64,000 bases of DNA from Psychrobacter pygoscelis (lineage in GTDB: Bacteria > Pseudomonadota > Gammaproteobacteria > Pseudomonadales > Moraxellaceae): assembly GCF_004335015.1 (NCBI RefSeq), contig NZ_RQRU01000001.1:620001-684000 (forward strand), read 5' to 3'. The notes beneath the pieces are model-generated. The model did not search any database. It was given only the letters and a program-made list of their open reading frames with translations, and was not told the origin of the DNA. Below, one piece after another: positions 39,098 to 49,041 of the stretch. A program made the position numbers and the translations under genes. The number at the start of each line of letters is the position of its first letter. The stretch's first letter is position 1.

Positions 39098-39274
39098 TTA
39101 ATCCTTAGATTTTAAATAATTTATCAAACTATCAGTAGACGTAAATACTTTAACGCCGTTATTTCTTAATTGACGTTGAACTGTACCTGCTAAGTCTGGA
39201 CCGTACACTATAACTTCAAAATCATTTTCCATTATTTTCTGCTGTCTAGCAACCTGTGTAGTAATTCCTTTACC
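39098..39274 (-). pseudogene. C-terminal remnant of a CdiA toxin (module B)
   Basis: The minus-strand frame is open for 58 codons from an upstream TAA: GKGITTQVARQQKIMENDFE then VIVYGPDLAGTVQRQLRNNG and VKVFTSTDSLINYLKSKD, stop at 39098-39100. There is no start codon context and no pre-toxin region. Its end abuts an immunity gene, so it is the tail of a deleted toxin. Confidence 0.65.
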
Positions 39275-39323
39275 TTAAAACTAAATTAAAACCCCAACTT
39301 GCTAAACCTTAAAATTAAAGAAC

Positions 39324-39632
39324 TTAATTTACAGATTTATTTGCAAGAATATAATTAATACTCTCAACATCTTGTCTATCAAAATCATAAATAAAATCTT
39401 CTAAAAAATTACTGACGGGAAAGTTATATTTATAAACTATCATGCTAATTTCATTCTGAATACCAAATAACTCTTTGATGATTTTTTCTGAATTTTCTCT
39501 ATCATTTATATCAATTGAACAAATTTTACTTTTAATCCTATCTTCATAAATTCTTAGAATAGACTCAATTTCAACTTTACTTCTAGAGTAAGTATTTAGC
39601 AACTCTATAAGAACGTCATTGATATTATCCAT
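39324..39632 (-). CDS. Immunity protein of disrupted toxin module A
   Basis: 102 residues; ATG 39632 lies 8 bp after the ancestral toxin stop (TAG at 39641-39643). Helix-rich, acidic, cytoplasmic. It remains intact while the toxin has an internal stop. Family not recognised; role is from position. Confidence 0.65.
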   Translation of the reverse strand: MDNINDVLIELLNTYSRSKVEIESILRIYEDRIKSKICSIDINDRENSEKIIKELFGIQNEISMIVYKYNFPVSNFLEDFIYDFDRQDVESINYILANKSVN

Positions 39633-39640
39633 AATTAAAC

Positions 39641-42223
39641 CTACCTTTTTTTTACTGGTTGTAAGTGATGAATTTCTTTCGTTTGAGGATTATAAATCAT
39701 TTCTAAACCATGAGCTTCGTACTTATAAAAACCTGGCTTACCTTTTTAATCTAAAGAAACTTTAGGATTGCCATTTATAATTTCACGAGCCTGTATAAAT
39801 GGTGCAGACCTACCATTACTCCATAGCTTATTATAATAGTATTCAGTCATTTTCATACCATCAGAATAGTAGTAGCCATCCTTTTGAATAATTGGTTTTG
39901 AGCTATTGACTTTATCATTAATCACTTCATGCCTTGACTTATTATAATTAGGATTATTTCTACCAATACCTAACTTCGGACCTCTAGTACCTGCCACAGG
40001 CATAACAGCACCCGTCAAAATAACACCGGCTGTCCCATGTTTTCTACGCACCACTTCAAGCTCATGTTGTGAAGTGTGCATACTAAATTGACCGTTATTC
40101 ATTCTAAGGGTCGTATATACCTGTTTTCCTCCTAGTTTATCAATCTTACTATATAGTTTAGGATCAAATAGTGAATTTCCTTTATGAAGCTCTACTCCAG
40201 CATAGTAGTTTCTGATGTGTTTATCACATTTTTCGTAGTTATAATTGGTTTCGCAATCATTAATAAACTCTGTTTGTTGCTTTTTCTCAAGGTTAAGGTA
40301 GTAATCATTAATTCCCTCAATACAATATTTCTCTCCATCACAAGCTTTAAGTTGGTCTGCCCATTTTTGTAATTGTAGATGATTCAGATAATTGTTCTGC
40401 GTTTGATTTACGCTTGAGACCGTACTTGCCGTATTACCGCCGACTGTCGAACCAACAGCTACTGAGAAGCCTAACAATACCGCATTTCGCGTCGTCTCAT
40501 CATAGCCTTTCTTCTTCAGATAGTTGTCTAACGCTGGTACTGATACTGCCGTAGCACCGCCAGCAAATGCCCCTTCAATACTTCCGGTGGCTAATGCAGA
40601 AGTTAGGGTATGAAGTGCCACGCGGTATTGTCCGCCCTCACCCCACTTCTTAGCTTCCTCTATGTTGCCATCAAATAAAAGCTCCATTTGTCTATTACTG
40701 GCAAAGTCCCCCACCGCCTTAGGTGCTTCCTTGCCAAACTCTTTGGTTATCTGCGTCTGAGCGCCTAACTCCTCAGTGACTTTTTGTTCATCAAAGCTGT
40801 TTTTAAGTGGCTCATTGAGACTGTCTTTGCTCGCTGTGGTGACCTCAGACTTCCCAGCCATGCCGGTAACCCCTGCAAAGGTGGTACTGGTTTGACTGTC
40901 GCCATCACTGCCATAGCCTATGCCATTGGTGTTGGTGCTCCACGAGGTGTCACCGTCTTTGTCGTATTTACCCGCTTCGTCCCTATTAACGCCTGAGATA
41001 CTAACGCCTGCTGAGATGCTATCACCTTCATAGCGGCTATAGTTGTCAATGTCACTGGTTTCTATGCCGCCTTTGCTGATGTACTTATTAAGGCCTTGGT
41101 CTAAGGCAGCTTGGGTGGTGGTGATGGCGCCGCCTTTAAGGGTGGTCTTGCCATCTACAGTGATGTCAAAGCCACCATCGCCTGTGAAGATACCTGACTG
41201 CTCACCGACTGCGGCGTGGTCAGCACTGATGTCCGTCTTGCCACCATTGAGGGAGAAGTTGGTGCCTTTGCCTGCATTTAGGTCGATATCAGCACTGAAC
41301 CCTATATTTCTTTGTTTGCCGTCGTAGGTGGCTGTGTCTTGTAGGGATTCGATGTTGACGTCGCCGCCTATGTTCCCTTGGGCTTTGTCGGTGTTAAAGA
41401 CGCCGCCTTTGATGTTGACGTCATTACCGATGTCAAAGGTGGTCGTACCGCCCACATTGATGTGGCTATTGGCATAGCTGGTGGCATCGCTGTTGCCATG
41501 ACCTTTAGCACCGCTGGCATTGGCGGTGATGCCAGCGCTTCCCGATGTATCTGCATAGCCGCCAATAGCGACACTTGAGCTTTTATTGTTGCTGCGGGTG
41601 TAGGATTTCTGAGCGACGCCGTTGACGTTGAAGTCGTTGTCAGCTTTGAATAGCGCGTTGCCTACGACGTCTATGTCGCTGCCGTTGATGTTAATGTTGC
41701 TGTCTTTGCCGCCGCCTGTGGCGATTAATGATAGGTTGCCTGCTGCTTGAATGGTGGAGGCTTGGCTTCGCTCATTGTAGCTCTCGTTATTGGATTGACG
41801 CTTGTCACTGCCCACAGTGGCTTGAATGCGGGTGTTGCCGACGCCTTTTAGGTTGCCACTTTGAAGTGCCCCTAATGCTTTTTTAGATTCTTGAGCCAAT
41901 GCTCTGGCTTTAAGTGCGCCACTGACCGCGGCCATGCCTTTCATTCGGGTAGAGCTGGTGTTACCGGCGGCATCGACTAGATTGTCAATGCTCTTGGCAC
42001 TATCTACAAGGCTATTAGACACCGAAACGCTCAGACCACTCTTTTTAAATTTCTCTTCGCTTTGGTTACTGTAGGCGTCCAGCGCGTCGTCAGTATCGAC
42101 GGCATGGGCTTCGATACTGACGTTACCACGTACTGGTAGTGGAAGTTCGATATATAGCGCGTTTATAGTTTCGTCAGCAGGAATAGTGGCAGCAATCTCG
42201 CCAAGGTCACTTTTAAAAGCCAA
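39641..42223 (-). pseudogene. CdiA C-terminal fragment A, toxin interrupted by in-frame TAA
   Basis: The main frame runs 42223 to a TAA at 39746-39748 (825 codons from TTG 42223; the frame begins just after a TAG at about 42240, so the N-terminal half is absent). Repeat region with NVNGVAQKSYTRSNNKSSS and GTTTFDIGNDVNI, pre-toxin, then NQTQNNYLNH in the VENN position. The toxin ends NGKP-like: IINGNPKVSLD, TAA, and in the same frame KGKPGFYKYEAHGLEMIYNP then QTKEIHHLQPVKKR and TAG at 39641. That tail is what related toxins carry at this point, so the TAA is a nonsense mutation (or a recoded stop). Immunity gene follows. Confidence 0.75.
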
Positions 42224-42615
42224 ATAGAAGGGACCATGAGACTAATTGTTATTTTAGTAATGCAGTCAATCTCAGGGCTATCAGGATTACAATTAACAAA
42301 GTTAGATGAGCCGATATTAAATAGATAGGAGCCTTGAGGTATGATATATAGAACCTAAGCGGTATGACAGTCAGCGTTTTTTAGACAATGCGCTTTATCA
42401 AAGCGACAGTTGACCCTAGGTAAATTGATATCATCAAATACATAACGCTCAACATGTCCCTCTCCAACGTCGTTATCAATCGTCATTATTTGGCAGGCAT
42501 CATTAAAGCGCTTTGGGTTATTAATGAGGCCGCAGCTGTTTAGTATCTTACATTGACTGTCTAATGTAGGTTGCAAGTGATACCGACGCTTATTTATTTT
42601 TGTACCTCCCCTACC

Positions 42616-43638
42616 TTAAGTAGTCAATGAATAGGTCAATATCTTTGAAGACTTGCCTATGAATGGGATCAGTCTTATCACCTGGGCCTTAGCAGGCCAA
42701 TATTTAGGCTTCAAATGCATAATATAAGTCAGGTCATCTAGCTGATACCGGCTATCCCAATCGCTTAAAACTTGATCGTTGTCCATCGCCCATTGAAAAT
42801 CGACACTGGTATTGCGAATGGTATCGTGCTTACGTGACATTCTTACCACAAATTTGCTCATCGCATCAAACATAATGCCCACCTCACCCACCTTTAGACC
42901 CTGTGCTAAATTCTGCTCTGAATCTTGCTTTGAATCCGCTGATGAGTTAATGGACGATAGGCTATTTGCCAACTGTACGAAAAAATCAGCAACCTTATCC
43001 TCATTAAAATACATCAGTACACCTTCAAGCAAAAACACAACGTCCACCGAAGCGGTCTCTTTAGCGGCAGATTGTTGAGCCACTGATTGTTGCAAGTCAG
43101 TCAATACCTTGTTAAGCCATTGATTATCAAAGATAGAGCCTGAAATGTAGGTTTGATTATCAGCATTCGGTAACAGCGCTGACCGCAGCGTCATCACTTC
43201 CGGTAAATCCATCTCGTAAAAATGCAGATAATCTGACTGTATTTTAGCCACTCCTATTTGATCACTAATGCGCTGATAGCGATCATCTAAGCCGCAACCA
43301 AGGGACACAATAGCAAGATGACGCTTGTACCGGCAGGCTTTATGGATATGAGTAATACAAAATCGGTCAAAATAATCAGCCCTTACCCCGCAGCCCACAA
43401 GACTCATGTCAGCCTGCTGATATTTATCAAAGTCATAATCAATTCGGCTGACCAGCTTGATCGCGCTATTGTCTTGAATAATGCCTGATTGCTGCTCGGT
43501 CAATTTTGCGCGCATCAATAACGGAATAAATAAAGTATCGGCAATCGCATCTTGAATATTAGGCATCAAGATATCAGGAGTCTCGCTATCATGACCTATT
43601 GAATTAGGCTCTTTAGTACTTGGCTGATATATAGACAT
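42616..43638 (-). CDS. LCM/PPM1-family S-adenosylmethionine methyltransferase
   Basis: 340 residues. SAM motif VSLGCGLDDRYQRI, then FYEMDLPEVMTLRSALLP and VVFLLEGVLMYFNEDKV, the layout of the leucine carboxyl methyltransferase/O-methyltransferase family. Bacterial members methylate small molecules, sometimes in natural-product pathways. The start lies 48 bp from a good Fur box (43686-43704) and the gene neighbours siderophore uptake genes, so iron-controlled expression is likely. The substrate is unknown; a link with siderophore modification is only a suggestion. Confidence 0.82.
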   Translation of the reverse strand: MSIYQPSTKEPNSIGHDSETPDILMPNIQDAIADTLFIPLLMRAKLTEQQSGIIQDNSAIKLVSRIDYDFDKYQQADMSLVGCGVRADYFDRFCITHIHKACRYKRHLAIVSLGCGLDDRYQRISDQIGVAKIQSDYLHFYEMDLPEVMTLRSALLPNADNQTYISGSIFDNQWLNKVLTDLQQSVAQQSAAKETASVDVVFLLEGVLMYFNEDKVADFFVQLANSLSSINSSADSKQDSEQNLAQGLKVGEVGIMFDAMSKFVVRMSRKHDTIRNTSVDFQWAMDNDQVLSDWDSRYQLDDLTYIMHLKPKYWPAKAQVIRLIPFIGKSSKILTYSLTT

Positions 43639-43685
43639 AATAATTTGGCCTTATTGATATGAACATATTATTTTTTAGTATTATT

Positions 43686-43704
43686 AATTGATAATCATTA
43701 TCAT
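43686..43704. promoter_or_regulatory. Putative Fur box
   Basis: ATTGATAATCATTATCATA matches the core of the consensus GATAATGATAATCATTATC. It lies 48 bp upstream of the methyltransferase start. Confidence 0.75.
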
Positions 43705-43938
43705 ATATCTGTAGTTTGGAGGGGTCAAGCGTTGTCACCAACAGCGTTCATGTAAGTAAAGCTAAATAGATCTCCATCACCCTTCTGACTTTCTTTACTT
43801 TTGATTAGGTTCAAGAAGTCAAACACCTTTATATAGCATACAGATTAAGCAAGCGTTTAATCGAACACACTCAGTTCGAATCAGTAGGTAATAGCACAAT
43901 CATTTAAATACCGCCACTTTGTAATCCAGAACAGCCTG

Positions 43939-44075
43939 TATCGTCAATCCATTTTAGATTTGACGTAACGCCGCTGGAGTGAATTTACGCCCACCTCAGT
44001 CATCTCGTGACTTCTAACCAGTAAATTTATACCAGCTACTCTTTTACGTACCAGTTGTAAACAGGATTAACTATA
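43939..44075. repeat. 137-bp palindromic dispersed element, copy 2
   Basis: TATCGTCAATCC at the left, GGATTAACTATA at the right: each end differs from copy 1 by one base. Same length and same interior order (GAATTTACGCC, AGTCATCTCGTGACT centre, CCAGTAAATTTATACC). Confidence 0.85.
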
Positions 44076-44265
44076 GAAACACCTATAATATTTGGCTGGC
44101 TTTTTTGTGCGGCGCGCTGGAGATGCCATCAACTGTGATTAGCCATAAATCACGTTATTTTAAATTGGCTAAACTGTATTAAGTTAAATCTATTCCTTAC
44201 CGATGGGTAGTATGAACACTTAGATAAAGAATAGCTTTACAGAAAATCATTTAATTCGATATAAT

Positions 44266-44284
44266 AATGCTAACGATTCTCATT
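44266..44284 (+). promoter_or_regulatory. Putative Fur box upstream of the siderophore transporter
   Basis: AATGCTAACGATTCTCATT, an imperfect match to the Fur palindrome, 70 bp ahead of the binding-protein ATG at 44354. Confidence 0.55.
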
Positions 44285-44353
44285 TATAACATGGTATTAA
44301 GTCACCTTAGAGATTTGTTTAATGAAAACCATTTAAAATACTTATGAGGTTTT

Positions 44354-45409
44354 ATGTTTAAGCGCCTATCCCCCACTCCAGCAAAGCTCACCCTTCCCAA
44401 AACCAAACTAACAATAACTGCTCTATTAGTGAGTGTGGCGATGGCAGGTTGCTCCCCTACGCAGCCTTCGGCAGATGACTCAGCCTCTACGGAAAGCACC
44501 AGTCAATCTACCAGCGAAGCAGCGACCGACTCTACAGTAGCCACTGCCAATAATGACAACGGTACTGTGGCTATCGATACGGTAAATGGTGACGTTGATT
44601 TACCTGTTAACCCGCACCCTATCGCAGTCTATGACATGACCTTGATGCAGGATTTATCCGCGCTTGGCGTCCCTGTAGAAGGACTGCCTACCAACCTGCA
44701 CTTAGACAATCTTAAAGCTGAGAATACACCTGACAGTATCGATATCGGTACTTTGTTTGAGCCGGATATGGAGGCCTTAAATGCGATGCAGCCTAAGGCG
44801 ATTCTTATTGGCGGACGCATGGCTTCTAAGTACGATACGCTAAAACAAATGGCTCCCACCCTAGATATGAGTATCGATACTGAGCATGTCTATGACTCTA
44901 GTAAGCAGCGTTTGGCGGATTTAGGACGACTATTCAATAAAGAGGATAAGGCAGCCCAATTACAACAAGACATTGACAACGCTATCGCTGAAGCAAAATC
45001 TGCCAGCGCTGGTAAGGGTAATGCTTTAGTCGTACTGATTAATGGTAATAAGATATCAGCATTTGGCGAAGCATCGCGCTTTGGCTTCTTGCATACCGTC
45101 TTTGATATCCCTATGGCAGATCCTCACATTCAAGATGCGACCCATGGTCAGCCAGTGTCCTTTGAATACCTGCAAAAGACCAATCCTGACTGGCTATTCG
45201 TCCTCGATCGCGCTTCGGCCATTGGTGAAGAAGGCATCGGTGCAAAAGCAGTATTAGACAACCCATTAGTGCATGAGACTAATGCCTGGAAGAATGACCA
45301 TATTGTCTACTTAAGCCCAGACTCTTATCTGGCATACGGCGGCTATTATCAGTGGTTAAAAGATGCCAAGCTAGTCACGGATAGCTTCAGTAGTACTGCC
45401 AATAATTAA
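44354..45409 (+). CDS. Siderophore ABC transporter, periplasmic binding lipoprotein (FatB/CeuE/YclQ type)
   Basis: 351 residues. Lipobox VAMAGC puts the lipid-anchored Cys at about residue 33, followed by a Ser/Thr-rich linker. The binding fold shows NPHPIAVYDMTLMQDLSALG, DIGTLFEPDMEALNAMQPKAILIGGR and FEYLQKTNPDWLFVLDRASAIGEEG, wording of the FatB/CeuE/YclQ group, which binds catecholate-type ferric siderophores. It delivers ligand to the permeases encoded next. A probable Fur box lies upstream. Confidence 0.9.
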   Translation: MFKRLSPTPAKLTLPKTKLTITALLVSVAMAGCSPTQPSADDSASTESTSQSTSEAATDSTVATANNDNGTVAIDTVNGDVDLPVNPHPIAVYDMTLMQDLSALGVPVEGLPTNLHLDNLKAENTPDSIDIGTLFEPDMEALNAMQPKAILIGGRMASKYDTLKQMAPTLDMSIDTEHVYDSSKQRLADLGRLFNKEDKAAQLQQDIDNAIAEAKSASAGKGNALVVLINGNKISAFGEASRFGFLHTVFDIPMADPHIQDATHGQPVSFEYLQKTNPDWLFVLDRASAIGEEGIGAKAVLDNPLVHETNAWKNDHIVYLSPDSYLAYGGYYQWLKDAKLVTDSFSSTANN

Positions 45410-45559
45410 GAGAGCCGTTATTCGCCCTACGCTCGGTTGATGCTTCTCAATACTGTCTATTCTATAAGCCTATCTTTAGATTAATAGCGCTAGATTGACA
45501 GCTATTGAGAGGTATCAACTTTTAAGTTTGCTCATCTCCATTATCTTTCTCAGGCCAAC

Positions 45560-46600
45560 ATGCAAGCCACTTCTTCTTCGTCTCGATTGTTATCTCTACC
45601 CCCTAGCTTTCTTAACTTTAGTAGCTTTTTCCTATTATTTGGCTTGGTGTTATTAAGCCTATCTGTAGGGGTAGCAGATTTTTCGTGGCGAGGTCTTTGG
45701 CAATGGGCAATAGAGAGTCTTAATATCGGGCAGGCTGTCAGCACTCAAACCAATAACGCTGATATGGAGCTGATGCTGCTCAGCCGCTTGCCGCGAACAC
45801 TGGCTATCATTCTGACCGGCGCTTCTTTATCAGTAGCAGGAATGATATTGCAGGTGGTCCTCAAAAACCGCTTTGTCGACCCCTCTATGGTGGGCGCAAC
45901 GCAAAGTGCCGGCTTAGGTCTGCTGCTGGTCAGCTTGTATTTGCCTGCCAGCGCCTTATTTAGCAAGATGCTGATTGCGACTTGCTGCGCCGTAGTCGGC
46001 ATGATTTTATTCATGCGGCTGATCAAGCGCTTACCGCCGACTGACTACCTTATGGTGCCACTGATTGGCATTGTTTTTGGCGGTATTATCGAGGCGATTA
46101 CCTTATTTATTGCTTATGAGACAGAGTCACTTCAGATGCTATCTGTCTGGCGATTCGGCGACTTTTCGACCATTTTAGCCGGTCGTTATGAGTTGTTATA
46201 CTTAACAGGCGCGTTGGCAGTTATGGCCTATTTGCTAGCAGACAAGCTAACCATCGTCGGCCTTGGCGACGCGATTGCTATTAATCTTGGGGTCAATCAA
46301 AAGCTAGTGACGTGGTTTGTCATTTTGACAGTGGCTATGATTAGCGCTGTCGTGGTAGTGACGGTTGGCGCGATACCCTTTGTAGGGCTGGTCGTCCCTA
46401 ACATTATTAGTCGAATCATGGGAGATCGACTACGGCGCTGCTTACCTGCCGTTGCCTTGATGGGTGCCAATCTAGTACTCCTCTGTGACATTATTGGTCG
46501 TAGTATTCGCTATCCTTACGAGATTCCAGTAGCGACCATCTTTGGTGTGGTCGGAGCCGTGGTATTTTTGTGGTTATTACTACGAAGCCCCGCGAGCTGA
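45560..46600 (+). CDS. FecCD-family siderophore permease subunit 1
   Basis: 346 residues, about 9-10 membrane helices. LMLLSRLPRTLAIILTGASLSVAGMILQVVLKNRFVDPSMVGATQSAGLG is the standard FecCD N-terminal signature region, and VTVGAIPFVGLVVPNIISRIMGDRLRRCLP the coupling loop to the ATPase. It forms the membrane channel with the next gene product. 150 bp after the binding-protein gene. Confidence 0.93.
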   Translation: MQATSSSSRLLSLPPSFLNFSSFFLLFGLVLLSLSVGVADFSWRGLWQWAIESLNIGQAVSTQTNNADMELMLLSRLPRTLAIILTGASLSVAGMILQVVLKNRFVDPSMVGATQSAGLGLLLVSLYLPASALFSKMLIATCCAVVGMILFMRLIKRLPPTDYLMVPLIGIVFGGIIEAITLFIAYETESLQMLSVWRFGDFSTILAGRYELLYLTGALAVMAYLLADKLTIVGLGDAIAINLGVNQKLVTWFVILTVAMISAVVVVTVGAIPFVGLVVPNIISRIMGDRLRRCLPAVALMGANLVLLCDIIGRSIRYPYEIPVATIFGVVGAVVFLWLLLRSPAS

Positions 46601-46689
46601 TACCTCAACCTTATCAAGCGTAGGCGATATATGGCGCTTACCCAGCGATTGTATTTTGTCATATCCTTCATTAACCCCATAAGAGAGCT

Positions 46690-47733
46690 ATGAGATTGCC
46701 TGACTCCGCCTTATCAACTGATTCAATTAGCACCTCAGACAAGCAGCGCTCTAAGGCTTTTCGCTCTGTGGCCTCTGAGGTCTTTACTAAGCCTGTGTGC
46801 TCAGTGCTGCTATTGCTGATAATTAGTGCCGTCTTATTTATGACCCTCAATGCCAATGGCAATTGGGATTTTATTCTGGCTTTTCGCGGTCAAAAGCTAA
46901 TAGCACTATTGGTCGTCGGCTACGCCATCGGTGTCTCTACCCTATTGTTTCAGAGCCTCACTCATAACCCTATTTTGACCCCCGCTCTACTAGGGTTTGA
47001 TGCCTTATATGTGTTAATTCAGAGTGTACTGGTGTACTTTCTGGGCGCTGTTAATCTATTTAGTAGCCAACCCTTACTTAAGTTTGGGCTTGAGGTGACC
47101 TTGATGGTCGGGGCGTCGCTGTTGTTATTTGGCTTATTATTTCGCCGCGCGACTCATGATTTGTCACGGCTAATACTGGTCGGCATTGTCTTTGGCATAT
47201 TGTTTCGCAGCTTATCCACTTTGATCGCCAGACTAATCAACCCCGAAGAATTTATCGTTATTCAATCGGCAAGCTTTGCTCAGTTTAATACTATTGATTC
47301 AACGATGATGGCGGTGAGTTTGATTATCTGCGCCGTAACCGCAGTTATGATTTGGCGCTGGCGATATCAAATCGATGTGTTAATGCTAGGCCGAGCTCCT
47401 GCTATCAATCTGGGTGTTGACTATCACTCTTTGGCACGGCGCTTATTGGTGACTATCGCTATTTTGGTGGCAACTGCCACAGCTTTTGTCGGCCCCGTCA
47501 TATTTTTAGGGTTATTAGTATGTGCATTGACCAATCGAATAACTTACAGCATGGCTCATAGTGAGCGGCTAATATTGGTAAGCTTGATAGCCATGCTGTG
47601 CTTGGTACTGGGTCAGACTATCTTTGAGCAGCTGCTCGGTATGTCTGGTGTACTATCAATCGTCATTGAGTTATTAGGCGGTGTGGTATTTATGGCGTTA
47701 ATCTTTCACCAATACCGCGTAAAGCAGGTCTAA
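46690..47733 (+). CDS. FecCD-family siderophore permease subunit 2
   Basis: 347 residues, about 9 membrane helices. Motifs: FRGQKLIALLVVGYAIGVSTLLFQSLTHNPILTPALLGFDALYVLIQ, RAPAINLGVDYHSLARRLL, and VGPVIFLGLLVCALTNRI. This subunit matches the FatC/YclO side of the heterodimer; the MSGVLSIVIELLGGVVF ending is typical. ATG 46690 with AGAGAGC upstream. Confidence 0.93.
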   Translation: MRLPDSALSTDSISTSDKQRSKAFRSVASEVFTKPVCSVLLLLIISAVLFMTLNANGNWDFILAFRGQKLIALLVVGYAIGVSTLLFQSLTHNPILTPALLGFDALYVLIQSVLVYFLGAVNLFSSQPLLKFGLEVTLMVGASLLLFGLLFRRATHDLSRLILVGIVFGILFRSLSTLIARLINPEEFIVIQSASFAQFNTIDSTMMAVSLIICAVTAVMIWRWRYQIDVLMLGRAPAINLGVDYHSLARRLLVTIAILVATATAFVGPVIFLGLLVCALTNRITYSMAHSERLILVSLIAMLCLVLGQTIFEQLLGMSGVLSIVIELLGGVVFMALIFHQYRVKQV

Positions 47734-47866
47734 TTGTTATTACTAACTGATTCATTATCCTCGTTATTACTGATAACTGCTGCTTGTGTTAACTGTAGCT
47801 TGTATTAATAACTATACAACCCTTAATAGTAGCCCGACTATACTCTAAATAATAATAGAACCCTTT

Positions 47867-48640
47867 ATGATTAACATCTCAAACCTGACCCACCGTATAG
47901 ATAACGTGCCAATATTGGAGGATATCAACTTATCCTTACAGACCTCCCAAGTCATCGCTTTAATCGGCCCCAATGGCGCTGGTAAATCCACTCTATTTAG
48001 TCTGATGTCTAGGCTAGTACCCCTGCAGAGCGGTTCTGTAAGTTTTGATGAGCATGATATCCGTCATTCTGACAGTCAGACCTTAGCCAAAACCGTGGCT
48101 ATGCTGGCGCAAGACAACCACATTCAAGGTCGATTGCGGGTCGAAGAGCTGCTGATGTTTGGTCGTTACCCCTACCATCAAGGTCGTCCCACCGAAGAAG
48201 ATAAGCAGCAAGTACAGTCTGTGATAAGTCGATTTGAATTAGCGCCCCTAGCTGATCGCTATCTGTCTACCTTATCAGGGGGTCAGCGCCAGCGGGTACT
48301 GATTGCAATGATCGTGTGCCAAGACACGCCCTATATCTTGCTCGATGAACCACTAAATAATCTAGATATGTACCATGCTGGTAAGCTAATGCGCGCATTA
48401 CGCTCACTTGCCCATCAAGATAGCAAAACAGTGGTCATTGTCTTACACGATATCAATCAAGCGGCGCAGTTCGCCGATACAGTGGTGATGATGAAACAAG
48501 GTAAAATCATCCATACTGACCATCCTACTGCGGTACTCACTAGAGACAATATCTATGCTCTATTTGGCGTCGATGTCACCGTACTAGAACATCATGGTCG
48601 TCCAGTCATCGTCGATACCATATCGACTGCAGATATTTAG
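47867..48640 (+). CDS. Siderophore ABC transporter ATPase
   Basis: 257 residues. Walker A GPNGAGKST (about 35-43), Q-loop MLAQDN, signature LSGGQRQRV, Walker B YILLDEPLNNLD and switch His in VIVLHDINQAA. Powers the FecCD permease pair. Last gene of the transporter operon; the ~130-bp gaps between members are wide for one operon but no terminator is seen between them. Confidence 0.95.
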   Translation: MINISNLTHRIDNVPILEDINLSLQTSQVIALIGPNGAGKSTLFSLMSRLVPLQSGSVSFDEHDIRHSDSQTLAKTVAMLAQDNHIQGRLRVEELLMFGRYPYHQGRPTEEDKQQVQSVISRFELAPLADRYLSTLSGGQRQRVLIAMIVCQDTPYILLDEPLNNLDMYHAGKLMRALRSLAHQDSKTVVIVLHDINQAAQFADTVVMMKQGKIIHTDHPTAVLTRDNIYALFGVDVTVLEHHGRPVIVDTISTADI

Positions 48641-49041
48641 GGTCTGTTATCAGCGGTAAATACTTAGGAGCTATATGTTTTCAGATTGGCGTCTTCTTAA
48701 CAAGAAGACCCATAAGGCTGCTGTAGTTAGCCCTATCTAAAACTGCTAGGTAAAAGGGTAGCTGGTATAAATTTACTGACTAGAAGCTATGGGATGACTG
48801 AAGCGGGCATAAATTCATGCTAGCGATGTTGCGTCAAATCTAAAATGGATTGACTATATACCGTCCGACATCTGTACCGGTACAGTAAGTAGCTTTAGTA
48901 AGCTGCTAACATTTACCTCAGTTTGGTGATGCAATATCAAACTTAGCCCATTAAGGGTGCTGATATAGACACTCCTAACTTAAAGCATGGCTATTAATTT
49001 GGACCGGTCAGCCTTACTTTCTACCTCTGCCCTTAGAGTCA
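48641..49041. other. Convergent intergenic region with element copy 3
   Basis: Between the ATPase (+) and the esterase (-). Apart from the 137-bp element, GCGTCTTCTT-AA-CAAGAAGACC at 48690-48711 is a hairpin without a strong T run and may end the ATPase transcript. Confidence 0.55.
48722..48858. repeat. 137-bp palindromic dispersed element, copy 3 (opposite orientation)
   Basis: TGTAGTTAGCCC at the left (degenerate end), GGATTGACTATA at the right. The interior GGTATAAATTTACTGAC and TAAATTCATG reads as the reverse complement of copy 1. Confidence 0.82.

Noticed and set aside
42355..42576. 73-codon minus-strand ORF with six cysteines between cdiA fragment A and the methyltransferase
   Set aside because: No regular Cys spacing, no recognised family and a weak start; could be a relic, but I cannot support it as a gene.
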